Below, in pieces: positions 1 through 7,955 of a DNA stretch of 64,000 nucleotides (positions are counted from its first letter, which is position 1; each line of letters starts with the position of its first letter). Origin of the DNA: Peptoniphilus_A genitalis (GTDB lineage Bacteria; Bacillota; Clostridia; Tissierellales; Peptoniphilaceae); NCBI RefSeq assembly GCF_949769225.1, contig NZ_CATKPB010000004.1. One strand, 5' to 3'. Both the position numbers and the translations under genes were made by a program. Below the pieces are notes generated by a model. The model was not told the origin of the DNA. It made no database searches and saw only the letters and a list, made by a program, of their open reading frames with translations.

Positions 1-388
1 GGATTGAATCTACAAGAATCATTTCGCCATCTTGTAACTTGCTAGTAAGAACTGACTTAAGAGCAACTCTTCTAGTCTTCTTAGGAGTTGTGTAAGAGTA
101 ATCTCTTGGTTTCTTAGCGAAAACAACTCCACCGCCTCTCCATTGAGGTGATCTAATAGAACCTTGTCTTGCACGACCAGTTCCCTTTTGTCTCCAAGGT
201 TTTCTTCCGCCTCCACGAACTTCAGCACGTGTCTTAGCAGAGTGAGTACCTTGTCTTTTGTTAGCTAAAATATTTTTAACAACTAAATAAACAGCATGAG
301 TGCTAACAGGAGCAGCAAATAGCCCTTCACTTAGTTCGACTTCTTCAACAGGATTTCCCTTAATGTCAATCATTTGAATTTTAGGCAT
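1..388 (-). CDS. rplD: 50S ribosomal protein L4 (partial)
   Basis: The reading frame starts at the ATG at 386-388 (MPKIQMIDIKG) after a clear Shine-Dalgarno sequence and runs off the left edge, so only about 129 N-terminal residues are present. The Arg/Lys/Gly-rich loop (RGGGRKPWRQKGTGRARQGS) is the signature of L4, which binds 23S rRNA and in some bacteria also represses its own operon. It is third in the order rpsJ-rplC-rplD, the standard start of the S10 operon, and follows rplC by 17 bp. Identification is firm; the C-terminus cannot be judged. Confidence 0.97.
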   Translation of the reverse strand, partial: MPKIQMIDIKGNPVEEVELSEGLFAAPVSTHAVYLVVKNILANKRQGTHSAKTRAEVRGGGRKPWRQKGTGRARQGSIRSPQWRGGGVVFAKKPRDYSYTTPKKTRRVALKSVLTSKLQDGEMILVDSI

Positions 389-405
389 TTCTTAACCTCC
401 CTATC

Positions 406-1038
406 TTATTTAGTCATTTTAACAGTGCTTTTAATTCTAACAGTTCCCTTCTTAGGTCCTGGAATAGCACCCTTAACTAAAATTAAATTTTTATCTGTAT
501 CTATTCTTACGATTTCTAAGTTTTGTACAGTAACTCTTTCGTTACCCATTTTTCCAGCCATTCTGTGGTTTTTCCAAACTTTTCCTGGATAAGAAGCAGC
601 TCCCATACCACCTGGCATTCTGTGGAATTTAGAACCGTGAGTTTCTCTACCACGACCGAAGTTGTGACGTTTGATAATACCAGCAGTTCCTTTACCCTTT
701 GAAGTTCCAACAACATCAACGTGTTCTCCAACTTCAAATAAATCTACTTTTATTTCATCGCCTAGGTTGTAAGATTCTACATCATCAGTTCTGAATTCTG
801 AAAGATGTTTTCTATATCCTACACCAGCTTTGTCTAAATGTCCCTTCTCAGGTTTGTTTAATCTTCTTTCTTTAACCTCTTGTGTTGCAACTTGGATAGC
901 GTTATATCCATCACTTTCAATTGTTTTCTTTTGCACAACAACATTTGGTTCTACTTCAATAACTGAGACAGGAGTGACAATACCCTCTTCATCAAAAATT
1001 TGGGTCATGCCAATTTTTTTACCTACTAAATATTTCAT
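406..1038 (-). CDS. rplC: 50S ribosomal protein L3
   Basis: A 210-residue protein of normal bacterial L3 length. It begins MKYLVGKKIGMTQIF, the typical L3 N-terminus, and contains the conserved loop KFHRMPGGMGAASYPGKVWKNHRMAGKMG that reaches towards the peptidyl-transferase centre (the motif is described here by its key parts HRMPGG and MAGKMG). L3 is one of the first proteins to bind 23S rRNA in 50S assembly. It lies between rpsJ and rplD in the S10 operon and is probably transcribed from the promoter upstream of rpsJ. Confidence 0.98.
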   Translation of the reverse strand: MKYLVGKKIGMTQIFDEEGIVTPVSVIEVEPNVVVQKKTIESDGYNAIQVATQEVKERRLNKPEKGHLDKAGVGYRKHLSEFRTDDVESYNLGDEIKVDLFEVGEHVDVVGTSKGKGTAGIIKRHNFGRGRETHGSKFHRMPGGMGAASYPGKVWKNHRMAGKMGNERVTVQNLEIVRIDTDKNLILVKGAIPGPKKGTVRIKSTVKMTK

Positions 1039-1096
1039 GTTGCACCTCCTAATATTTACAGCGGACTTCTATTTAGAAGTCATATAAAGCAAAGTT

Positions 1097-1414
1097 TTAA
1101 AGTTTAATTTCAATATCTACACCAGCTGGTAGATTTAACTTCATAAGTGAATCTACAGTTTTTTGTGTAGGGTTTAATATATCAATTAGACGCTTGTGAG
1201 TTCTTTGCTCAAATTGTTCTCTTGAATCCTTGTACTTGTGTACAGCTCTTATAATTGTGATGATTTCCTTTTCAGTTGGAAGAGGAATTGGTCCAGATAC
1301 TTCTGCACCGCTCTTCTTAGCAGCATCAACAATTCTTAGTGCTGAATTGTCAAGTAGTTCGTGATCATAAGCTTTAAGTTTAATTCTGATTTTTTGTTTG
1401 CCTTTGTTAGACAT
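1097..1414 (-). CDS. rpsJ: 30S ribosomal protein S10
   Basis: A 105-residue protein, the usual S10 length, with the family motifs KIRIKLKAYDHELLD, SGPIPLPT and a C-terminal MKLNLPAGVDIEIKL. S10 binds the 3' domain of 16S rRNA, and as NusE it also joins NusB in antitermination. It is the first gene of the S10 operon here; no tuf gene lies just upstream, since the next gene is ahpF across a 700-bp gap. It is preceded by a structured leader of about 200 nt. Confidence 0.98.
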   Translation of the reverse strand: MSNKGKQKIRIKLKAYDHELLDNSALRIVDAAKKSGAEVSGPIPLPTEKEIITIIRAVHKYKDSREQFEQRTHKRLIDILNPTQKTVDSLMKLNLPAGVDIEIKL

Positions 1415-1617
1415 ATTTACCTCCTATTCGCTAAAGCCTTACTTGCGAATGGGGTTATCGATACACGCACCCTGGTGTGTAAACAGGGCACATTTGAAAA
1501 AAATAACCCACGCCCAAGTCCAGCTTGGACTTCTCTGTCATAATTACCTTGAAACCCCTTTTTTTCAACAAAATCTCAAGCAACTTATGACTTCATCGCA
1601 ACATTCTTTTTAAACGC
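1415..1617 (-). promoter_or_regulatory. Structured leader of the S10 operon mRNA
   Basis: About 200 nt separate the predicted transcription start (near 1617) from rpsJ. On the minus strand the leader has a 17-bp self-complementary element (AAGTCCAAGCTGGACTT, 1517-1533) and a second hairpin with CCCTG/CAGGG arms around 1470-1490. It is richer in G+C than the DNA upstream. S10 leaders in other bacteria are targets of L4 autoregulation; here that role is only inferred, and no named Rfam structure was recognised. Confidence 0.45.
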
Positions 1618-1623
1618 TCAAAT

Positions 1624-1652
1624 ATTATATAATAAAAAATCCCACTTGTAAA
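1624..1652 (-). promoter_or_regulatory. Sigma-A promoter of the S10 operon
   Basis: On the minus strand there is TTTACA (1652-1647), a 17-bp spacer and TATAAT (1629-1624), a near-perfect housekeeping promoter. It is placed to start transcription near 1617, about 200 nt upstream of rpsJ. The spacing and both hexamers fit the consensus well. Confidence 0.75.
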
Positions 1653-2042
1653 GGATATTTACAGGTTTTTTTGAATTTCTTCAGATTTTTTATTAAGAAT
1701 ATTTTTGCTCTTATTTTTTGTATCTAAATTTATAGACACTCCCTTTAATATAGTCTAAAAGACTTATATTTGCAAGGCTTTATCTATTTTTATAAAAATT
1801 TTTTTAATTTTCTTCCTCTTTATTAATAAATTATTTTTTAAAATTATTTTTTTCTAAGACTTAATAACTTTTAAAAATTTCTTCCTATTATATAGGCTTT
1901 TATTTTTTTATTTTTTTTACCTAAATTAGTAAAATAATTTTTTGAGTAGATATAAAAAATTCCCACAAGTTTTTAATTTTTTTCAAACCGCAAAAATTTT
2001 TTTATACAATCTTATGCAGGACCCCATATTATAGAAAGAATT
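1653..2042. other. AT-rich spacer with no gene
   Basis: Very AT-rich DNA with many T and A runs between the ahpF terminator and the rpsJ promoter. No reading frame with a ribosome site and no convincing RNA structure was seen. It could act as an UP-element-rich region for the strong ribosomal promoter, but that is inference. Confidence 0.4.
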
Positions 2043-2073
2043 AAAAAAAGTATGGCAGGCCACCATACTTTTC
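2043..2073 (-). terminator. Terminator after ahpCF
   Basis: A hairpin with AAAGTATGG/CCATACTTT arms and a 7-9 nt loop is followed on the minus strand by a T run. It lies 50-80 bp beyond the ahpF stop and is probably the end of the ahpC-ahpF transcript. Confidence 0.8.
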
Positions 2074-2122
2074 ATACACTTTTTATTACTAATTTTTAAT
2101 AAGTTTTACTATTTTAATAAGA

Positions 2123-3646
2123 TCACTTGGACTTAGTCATTAGATAATTGTAAGCACCTAGGGCAGCTGTTGCTCCAGATCCTTCTGCTATGACAATTTG
2201 CTTAAAGGCTGAGTTAGTGCAGTCGCCAGCTCCGTAAACTCCTTCAAGACTTGTAGCCCCAAACTCATCTACAATAATTTCTCCGCGAGAATTTTTTTCC
2301 ACCATGTCTGCCCACTCAGTCATTGGCACAAGTCCAACTTGGATAAAGCAACCTTCAGTCTTTTCTTCTATGACTTCGCCACTTATCCTGTCCTTGTAAG
2401 AAATTTTTTCCAAAACTTTTTCTCCAGTCAAGGCTTGGGTCTCTGCATTAGTAACTATTCTTACATTCTTAAATTCCCTTAGCTTGTCTTGAAGAACCTT
2501 GTCTGCCTTTAGTTCTGGCAAGAATTCTAGGACTAGGACTTCCTTGGCAAGGCTGGCAAGATCAATTGCAGCTTCTATACCAGAGTTACCTCCACCAATT
2601 ACTGTTACCTTTTTGCCCTTAAAGAGTGGTCCGTCACAGTGAGTGCAGTAGGCAACGCCCTTGTTCCTAAATTCTATCTCTCCAGGAATTCCAATTAGCC
2701 TCCACTTGGCACCAGTGGCAATTATTACAGTCTTGGCAAAGAGTTCTCCCTTATTAGTAATAACTTTTAAAGGATTTCCTTCTTCAATACCAGTGACACA
2801 TGCGCCTTCAATAATATCAACCTTGTACTTATCCAGATGAGCCTTCACATCATCCATGTACTTTGGTCCCTCTGTGTACTCAATCCCAGTTATGTTTTCT
2901 ATTGAAAGAGTTTCCTTAACCTGACCACCAAATTCTTCAGCCACAAGTCCAACTTTTATTCCCTTTCTCGCTCCATAGATGGCAGCTGTTGCCCCACCAG
3001 GGCCGCCGCCAATAACAAGACTGTCAAAGACAGGTTTTTCTTCTAGCTTTAAGTCCACTTCTTCATGACTAATCTTGTTTAAGATTTCATCTAAAGAAGC
3101 CTTTCCGTTGTTAAAGACTTCAGAATTTAGATAAGTTGTTGGAACTGCCAAGACTCCAAGGTCCTCAACATAGTCTGTGAAAACAGACCCATCAACCATT
3201 GTGTGCCTAATCTTTGGATTTAAAACTGCCATAATGTTTAAAGCTTGAACAACTTCAGGACAATTGTGGCAAGATAGACTCACCATAGTTTCAAATTCCA
3301 TTTCCTCATCAAAGGCTTCTATCCTCTCCCTAGTCTTATCATCAATCTTTGGAGGACGACCTCCAACTTGTAAGAGAGCAAGGATAAAGGACTCGAACTC
3401 ATGACCTAGAGGAAGTCCAGCAAAAGTAACCCCGCTTACAGACCCAGATGAAAGGCTAAAGCTTGGCTTAAACTTTAAATCAGCTTCCTCTACTTTAATC
3501 TTGTCTGTAAGGCTTGCAACTTCATCAACAAAGTCCCTTAACTTTTTAGAATTTTCTGAATCATCAAGGCTAATAGAAATTACAACCTCTCTCTCGAGAA
3601 GTTGTAAATATCCTTTAACCTGATTTTTTAAATTTTGGTCTAACAT
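2123..3646 (-). CDS. ahpF: Alkyl hydroperoxide reductase subunit F (AhpF)
   Basis: A 507-residue flavoprotein that passes electrons from NAD(P)H to AhpC. The N-terminal tandem thioredoxin-fold part carries a CHNC redox motif near residue 128. The thioredoxin-reductase-like part follows: FAD motif GGGPGGATAA near 212, the active-site CTHC near 333, the nucleotide-binding GGGNSGIEAA and the C-terminal GAGDCT FAD motif. Both CxxC pairs are present, so the full relay looks intact, and the length matches AhpF (about 510-520). Its ATG overlaps the ahpC stop as TAATG, which indicates translational coupling. A terminator follows. Confidence 0.95.
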   Translation of the reverse strand: MLDQNLKNQVKGYLQLLEREVVISISLDDSENSKKLRDFVDEVASLTDKIKVEEADLKFKPSFSLSSGSVSGVTFAGLPLGHEFESFILALLQVGGRPPKIDDKTRERIEAFDEEMEFETMVSLSCHNCPEVVQALNIMAVLNPKIRHTMVDGSVFTDYVEDLGVLAVPTTYLNSEVFNNGKASLDEILNKISHEEVDLKLEEKPVFDSLVIGGGPGGATAAIYGARKGIKVGLVAEEFGGQVKETLSIENITGIEYTEGPKYMDDVKAHLDKYKVDIIEGACVTGIEEGNPLKVITNKGELFAKTVIIATGAKWRLIGIPGEIEFRNKGVAYCTHCDGPLFKGKKVTVIGGGNSGIEAAIDLASLAKEVLVLEFLPELKADKVLQDKLREFKNVRIVTNAETQALTGEKVLEKISYKDRISGEVIEEKTEGCFIQVGLVPMTEWADMVEKNSRGEIIVDEFGATSLEGVYGAGDCTNSAFKQIVIAEGSGATAALGAYNYLMTKSK

Positions 3647-4215
3647 TAAATCTTACCAACTAGGTCTAGGCCTGGAGTCAAAGTTTCTCCTGATTGTTTC
3701 CATTTTGCTGGACAAACTTGACCAGGATTGTTTCTTACAAATTGACCTGCACGAATCTTGTCGTAAACTTGACTTGCGTCACGGCCAATTCCGTCAGCAT
3801 TGATTTCTAGAGTTTGAATAATTCCATCTGGATCAATGATAAAAGTTGCTCTTTGTGCAAGACCAGCTTCTTCATCAAGAACATCAAAGTCCCTTGCAAT
3901 AGACTTGTGAGGATCAGCAAGCATTGTGAACTCAAGCTTGCTAATAGCTTCAGAGTGATCGTGCCAAGCCTTGTGAACGAAGTGAGTGTCAGTTGACATT
4001 GAATAAACTTCTGCCCCAAGTTCCTTTAACTTTGCATATTGCTCTTGCATATCTTCAAGCTCAGTTGGACATACGAAAGTGAAGTCAGCAGGATAGAACA
4101 TAAGAACTGTCCACTTGCCTTCAAAATCCTTATTAGAAACTTCTACAAACTCTTCCTTGCTAGGCGCATAGCCCATAGTTTTAAATTCAGGTATTTTCTT
4201 TCCTATTTGTGACAT
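3646..4215 (-). CDS. ahpC: Peroxiredoxin AhpC
   Basis: A 189-residue typical 2-Cys peroxiredoxin that reduces H2O2 and organic hydroperoxides. The peroxidatic Cys49 sits in DFTFVCPTE and the resolving Cys168 in GQVCPAKW, both in the AhpC1-type context. It is the first gene of a two-gene operon with its reductase ahpF. An AGGAGG ribosome site lies just before the ATG. A PerR-type operator was looked for in the upstream DNA but not recognised with confidence. In an anaerobe this pair is the main peroxide defence. Confidence 0.96.
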   Translation of the reverse strand: MSQIGKKIPEFKTMGYAPSKEEFVEVSNKDFEGKWTVLMFYPADFTFVCPTELEDMQEQYAKLKELGAEVYSMSTDTHFVHKAWHDHSEAISKLEFTMLADPHKSIARDFDVLDEEAGLAQRATFIIDPDGIIQTLEINADGIGRDASQVYDKIRAGQFVRNNPGQVCPAKWKQSGETLTPGLDLVGKI

Positions 4216-4334
4216 ATTGTCCTCCTTATATTTAAATTTTTATTTGATAACAACTTTCAATATTAAATATACCCCGAAAATTTTTCTTCTCTTAAGTTTA
4301 TTAAGATAATTAGTTTAATGACTTTGCGAAATCA

Positions 4335-4580
4335 TATGAGTTTGTAGAAATTAATTACTCTGTAAGAATTTATGAGTTAGTAAAAGCTTATGAAGCCACA
4401 AAAAATTAAAAGCTTGCGGAAGTTTATATAGTCGTAAAAAATTATAAACTCGCTAATGTTTATGGAGTCGAAAGAAATTATAAGCTTGTAAAAGTTAATG
4501 AAGTGATAAAAGTTTATAAGTTAATATGATCTTATAAACTCATAAAATGTCATAAGTTTAAAGACTTCTATAAAGTTTAA
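4335..4580 (+). repeat. 18-bp repeat array 1, hexapeptide-coding
   Basis: About 14 degenerate units of 18 bp fill most of the ahpC-etfB divergent gap. In the plus-strand frame starting at 4335 they read as hexapeptides such as YEFVEI, YELVKA, YIVVKN, YKLVKV and YKLIKC, with TAT (Tyr) falling every 18 bp. There is no indel over about 246 bp. Two in-frame stops interrupt it (TAA near 4407 and TGA at 4527), a third closes it (4578-4580), and no ATG with a ribosome site starts it. Leu is written TTA, CTT and CTC in different units. Arrays at 47.1 and 57.2 kb share the consensus. Confidence 0.75.
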
Positions 4581-4758
4581 ATAAATTCTTATCCCCTACA
4601 AGTTATTAAGCTTATGCAAAAATATCAGATCATTAGAAACTACAAAATTCCATAAATATAAATCTTAAAAATTTTTGATTATTTTTATCAATTATTAAAA
4701 TTTTTATTAATACTTTCCCCCTTTTGGGGTATGATATAGATATATGGAATAAAATTTT

Positions 4759-4764
4759 AGGAGG
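4759..4764 (+). promoter_or_regulatory. Ribosome site fixing the etfB start
   Basis: A perfect AGGAGG lies 4 nt before the ATG at 4769. It selects this start over an in-frame ATG 45 bp upstream that lacks such a site. Confidence 0.85.
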
Positions 4765-4768
4765 AACT

Positions 4769-5566
4769 ATGAAAATATTATTACTAATGAAAATTGTTCC
4801 TGACACTACAAATGCAAAAATCGATCCAGAAACAAAAAACCTAAAGAGAGATGGAATTAAAACAGTTATTAACCCATCAGACCTTTGCAGTTTAAAATTT
4901 GCACTTAATGTCACAGAACAAGTGGAAGAAGATGTACAAATTGACGTCCTAACTATGGGACCACCAGATTCAGACAAATATCTACGTGAGTGTATTCAAA
5001 TGGGAGCAGAAGAAGCCTACTTATTAGAAGGCCTAGAGTTCAAAGGTTCCGACACTTTTGCAACATCTTATGCCCTAGCAGAAGCTATTAAACACATTGG
5101 CGACTATGACATCATCTTCACAGGCGACCAAACTATGGACGGAGACACTGGACAAGTTGGTCCACAAATCGCCGAAAGACTTGGCATGAACCAAGTGACT
5201 TACATCTCCGACATCAACTACAAGGATGGCGAATTTGAAGTTAAGAGAAAGACTGCTGATGGAACTGAAACAGTTTCCTTAAAGACACCTTTCGTGGCAT
5301 CTGCCCTTAAGGGTTCAGTTAACAAACCTTCAAAGTTTGCCCTAAAGAGATCAAAGATTGCAAAAGAAAAAGAAATTCACGACCTAACTGCAGAAAAACT
5401 TGGTCTTGATCTTGATAAGATTGGACAAAAGGGTTCTCTTACAGTGGTAAAAGACCTTTCTGCTCCAGACAAGAATGAAACAGGTAGGATAATTGACGAA
5501 GGTTCTGCTGACAAGAATATAGAAGCAATTGTTAAGATAATCGAAGACTCAAAAGTGTTAGTGTAG
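4769..5566 (+). CDS. etfB: Electron transfer flavoprotein, beta subunit
   Basis: A 265-residue EtfB starting MKILLLMKIVPDTTNAKI. It carries the family features DVLTMGPPDSDKYLRECIQMGAEEAYLLE (AMP/FAD-binding fold) and FTGDQTMDGDTGQVGPQIAE. EtfB pairs with EtfA to accept electrons from acyl-CoA or other flavin dehydrogenases. The gene is 8 bp upstream of etfA, and the two form a stand-alone plus-strand pair without an adjacent dehydrogenase. A second, divergent etfBA pair lies at 7956-9710, so the two may serve different partners. Whether this pair bifurcates electrons cannot be told by eye. Confidence 0.93.
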   Translation: MKILLLMKIVPDTTNAKIDPETKNLKRDGIKTVINPSDLCSLKFALNVTEQVEEDVQIDVLTMGPPDSDKYLRECIQMGAEEAYLLEGLEFKGSDTFATSYALAEAIKHIGDYDIIFTGDQTMDGDTGQVGPQIAERLGMNQVTYISDINYKDGEFEVKRKTADGTETVSLKTPFVASALKGSVNKPSKFALKRSKIAKEKEIHDLTAEKLGLDLDKIGQKGSLTVVKDLSAPDKNETGRIIDEGSADKNIEAIVKIIEDSKVLV

Positions 5567-5574
5567 GTGATAAA

Positions 5575-6570
5575 ATGAAAAAAGGAAATATTTGGGTAAT
5601 AAATGAAACTTCAGAAGGCTCACTTTCACTTATAACTAAAGAAATGATGTCTATAGCTAGAGAACTTTCTGATGAATTAGATAGAGAACTTGTAGCAGTA
5701 GAAATTGGCTACAAGAACGACGACAAGGTAAAATTATCAGGCAATCTTGGAGCTGACAAGGTAATCCAAGTTTCTGATGAGCTTCTAGAAAATTACAACA
5801 CAATGGCATATGCCAAAGTCCTAGAAGGTCTAATGGATAAATATGATCCAGCAATAGTTATGCTTCCAGCATCACACGATGGACGTGACCTTGCAGGTAG
5901 GGTTTCAGCAAATAGAGGTCTTGGACTTGTTGCCGACTGTTCTAACCTTGAACTAACTGAAAACAAGGAAGACATCAAGTGGATCAGACCATCCTTCGAT
6001 GGAAAATTATTGTGTGACATAAGAATCCTTTCTGAAGCTATGATGGCTACAATTGGTAGAGGCGCCTTCGTTGAAGCTCCTTTCGATGAAGGAAGAGAAG
6101 CTGAAGTAATAAAAGAAGATGCCAATATCACAGCTGATGATGTAAAGACAAAATTCATAAGCTTTGAAGAAGAAGAGATCAATCCACTTCTTGACAAGTT
6201 AATGAATGCAAAAGTTGTTGTATCTGGTGGTAGAGGACTTGGTGGACCAGAAAACTGGCACCTAGTAGAAGAACTTGCAGAAGCACTTGGTGGTGCAGTT
6301 GGAGCAACTAAGGCTGTAACAGACCTTGGTTGGTGTGACAAGGACCTACAAGTTGGTGTAACTGGAGTTCAAGTAAGACCAGACCTATACATTGCCCTTG
6401 GACTTTCTGGAGCAATCCAACACACTAAGGGAATGGAAGATTCCACAACAATAATCGCCATCAACAACGACCCAGACGCTGCCATCTTCAAGACAGCTCA
6501 CTACGGAATTGTTGACGACTTATTTAACGTAGTTCCTGGATTAATCGAAGCAATAAAAAACAGAAGATAA
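5575..6570 (+). CDS. etfA: Electron transfer flavoprotein, alpha subunit
   Basis: A 331-residue EtfA. The N-terminal part contains LPASHDGRDLAGRVSANRGLG, typical of the N-terminal domain. The C-terminal FAD-binding domain starts near residue 215 with VVSGGRGLGGPENW and continues through LGGAVGATKAVTDLGW, GVQVRPDLYIALGLSGAIQH and INNDPDAAIF, all diagnostic. The length is standard, with no N-terminal ferredoxin extension such as in some clostridial EtfA proteins. It follows etfB by 8 bp. Its stop codon falls at the left end of a MITE-like inverted-repeat element (6569-6840) that supplies the terminator. Confidence 0.95.
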   Translation: MKKGNIWVINETSEGSLSLITKEMMSIARELSDELDRELVAVEIGYKNDDKVKLSGNLGADKVIQVSDELLENYNTMAYAKVLEGLMDKYDPAIVMLPASHDGRDLAGRVSANRGLGLVADCSNLELTENKEDIKWIRPSFDGKLLCDIRILSEAMMATIGRGAFVEAPFDEGREAEVIKEDANITADDVKTKFISFEEEEINPLLDKLMNAKVVVSGGRGLGGPENWHLVEELAEALGGAVGATKAVTDLGWCDKDLQVGVTGVQVRPDLYIALGLSGAIQHTKGMEDSTTIIAINNDPDAAIFKTAHYGIVDDLFNVVPGLIEAIKNRR

Positions 6571-6576
6571 TGATAA

Positions 6577-6607
6577 AAAAAACCGAGACTCGTCTCGGTT
6601 TTTTTGG
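6577..6607 (+). terminator. Terminator after etfBA
   Basis: A CCGAGAC/GTCTCGG stem is flanked by A and T runs directly after etfA. It is part of the left terminus of the inverted-repeat element. Confidence 0.85.
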
Positions 6608-6671
6608 TTTTCACAGCAAATGCGAGCGTTAGCGAAGCATGAGCTGATGAAAAATCTTATCCAGTTATAAT

Positions 6672-6752
6672 AAAGGAACACAGATTTTTGGCAAGCAAAA
6701 ATCTGCGGGCAGACTTATCAAAATTTCTTGCAGAAATTTGATCAAGTCTCAG
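6672..6752. repeat. Two-hairpin intergenic repeat, copy 1
   Basis: One hairpin has CAGATTTTTG/CAAAAATCTG arms. The other has GACTTATCAAAATTTCT/AGAAATTTGATCAAGTC arms. The same pair, in the opposite orientation, is at 14072-14150, and a partial copy is at 21220-21273. It behaves like a REP-type dispersed element; the function is unknown. Confidence 0.65.
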
Positions 6753-6840
6753 CCATGCGACCGAATAGAGACCATTGTCTAGTGAGTCGGATATCTTGAA
6801 ACCAGAAAAACAGAGACGAGTCTCTGTTTTTCTTATCATT

Positions 6841-6878
6841 AAAAAGGACCTATTGAGGGAGACAATAGGTCTTTATAT
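6841..6878 (-). terminator. Terminator after lrgB
   Basis: On the minus strand a GACCTATTG/CAATAGGTC stem with a short loop is followed by CTTTTTAAT. It lies 30-65 bp past the lrgB stop and closes the minus-strand operon 12289-6907. Confidence 0.8.
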
Positions 6879-6906
6879 ACGTATTCTTTACTTATATTTA
6901 TTTAAA

Positions 6907-7599
6907 TCAAAATAACATCTCTATAACTTTCATTGCAACAGGCATTAGGATTACAGTCACAAGACCTGCCACTGCAATAGAAAGTCCACTCATAGCTCCT
7001 TGGATTTCTCCAAGCTTTCTCGCTTCAGAAGTACCAACAGCATGAGAAGAAGTACCAATGGCAACTCCTTGTGCAGTTGGGTCCTTGATCCTAAAGAGTT
7101 TCATAACAAGTGGAGCGATTACTGCACCAGTAACTCCTCTAATAACTACAAGAACTGCAGTTATAGCTGAGGCTCCACCATACTCTTCAGAAAGAGAAAT
7201 TGCAATTGCTGTTGTGATTGATTGTGGAGTTGAAGAAACCACAAGATTTTCGTCAATGCCTAGGAAGCTTGAAGCGAAAATAACAAAGAAGACAGCAATA
7301 GCAGAACCTAAAATTGTTCCAGATAAGATTGGGATTAAGTTTTTCTTAAGTTCTGGAAGGTTTTCGTACAAATCAACTACCATGGCAACTGTAGCAGGTG
7401 CTATAAAGAACATAATGAAGTCCCCGCCTTGCTTGTAATCCTCATAAGGAATACCAGTTACCTTTAAAAATAATATACATAGGGCAATGGATATTAAAAG
7501 AGGGTTTGCCAAAGGAGTCTTTAATTTATTACTGATCATCTTACCAATTTCAAAAGTTGCAAAAGTAAGGATGATACCAAAATATTTATTACTAAACAT
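6907..7599 (-). CDS. lrgB: LrgB/CidB family membrane protein
   Basis: A 230-residue, strongly hydrophobic protein of the LrgB family (signatures SSTPQSITTAIAISLSEEYGG and GVAIGTSSHAVGTSEARKLGE). The start was set at MFSNKYFG because AAAGGAGG precedes it; the longer frame has no ribosome site. It overlaps lrgA by 8 bp. LrgAB homologues were first linked to murein hydrolase control, and in Bacillus subtilis (PftAB/YsbAB) and Streptococcus mutans they act in pyruvate transport. Here the pair ends an operon with a lactate-type dehydrogenase and ETF, which favours a pyruvate or lactate transport role. That role is inference. Confidence 0.88.
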   Translation of the reverse strand: MFSNKYFGIILTFATFEIGKMISNKLKTPLANPLLISIALCILFLKVTGIPYEDYKQGGDFIMFFIAPATVAMVVDLYENLPELKKNLIPILSGTILGSAIAVFFVIFASSFLGIDENLVVSSTPQSITTAIAISLSEEYGGASAITAVLVVIRGVTGAVIAPLVMKLFRIKDPTAQGVAIGTSSHAVGTSEARKLGEIQGAMSGLSIAVAGLVTVILMPVAMKVIEMLF

Positions 7600-7942
7600 C
7601 TTTCCTCCTTTGAAGCAATTCAATAATCTTGCCAGTTAGGCCCATAGTCACTGCAGTACCAATAATAACAAGTACCACAAGTAGGCCTGCCTTGCCCCTG
7701 ATTTCATCATAACTATTGATAATACCAACACCAGCTGGTACGAATAGAATAGCTAGGTTATGAAGGATACCATTGGATGTCTTTTTAACATCGTCTGGCT
7801 TTATAATTCCCACTGAGAAAGCAATAAAGAGATAGATCATACCATAAACTGCCTCAGGTATTGGGAAGTTTATCAAGTGTCTTGTCACAACCCCAAGCAT
7901 TAAACACACACAGAGTATGACAAATTCCTTTAAATAATTCAC
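7592..7942 (-). CDS. lrgA: LrgA/CidA family holin-like protein
   Basis: A 116-residue protein with about four membrane segments and the family core FPIPEAVYGMIYLF and NLAILFVPAGVGIINSYDE. The frame begins with GTG at 7942, preceded by an AGGTGG-like site. The gene starts 13 bp after etfA2 and overlaps lrgB, so it is most likely co-transcribed with the whole dehydrogenase operon. LrgA works with LrgB in the membrane; the operon context suggests small-acid transport rather than lysis control, but both remain possible. Confidence 0.87.
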   Translation of the reverse strand: MNYLKEFVILCVCLMLGVVTRHLINFPIPEAVYGMIYLFIAFSVGIIKPDDVKKTSNGILHNLAILFVPAGVGIINSYDEIRGKAGLLVVLVIIGTAVTMGLTGKIIELLQRRKDV

Positions 7943-7955
7943 AGGCCACCACCTA

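Larger units (their letters stand above)
6569..6840. repeat. MITE-like element with ~44-bp inverted termini
   Basis: The left end (6569-6612) and the reverse complement of the right end (6796-6840) match closely: both begin AATGATAA, continue with an A run, a GAGACTCGTCTC hairpin core, a T run and TGGTTT. The left terminus overlaps the etfA TAA stop. The 180-bp interior has no gene but contains a two-hairpin repeat (6672-6752) also found at 14.1 and 21.2 kb. No transposase is present. The terminal hairpins double as terminators for etfA. Confidence 0.6.

Noticed and set aside
1641..1670. Hairpin with a T run near 1650 as a plus-strand terminator
   Set aside because: No plus-strand gene ends there, and the same bases form the -35 box of the S10 promoter.
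4335..4580. Array 1 as a CRISPR or plasmid-type iteron region
   Set aside because: The units are too short and directly adjacent, there are no cas or rep genes, and the frame-keeping hexapeptide pattern explains the period better.
4724..4768. Upstream in-frame ATG for etfB
   Set aside because: The 15 extra residues are not EtfB-like, and AGGAGG sits before the ATG at 4769.
5793..6341. 182-codon open frame antisense to etfA
   Set aside because: It lies wholly inside the well-supported etfA gene with Ser/Pro-rich composition typical of an antisense shadow and has no ribosome site.
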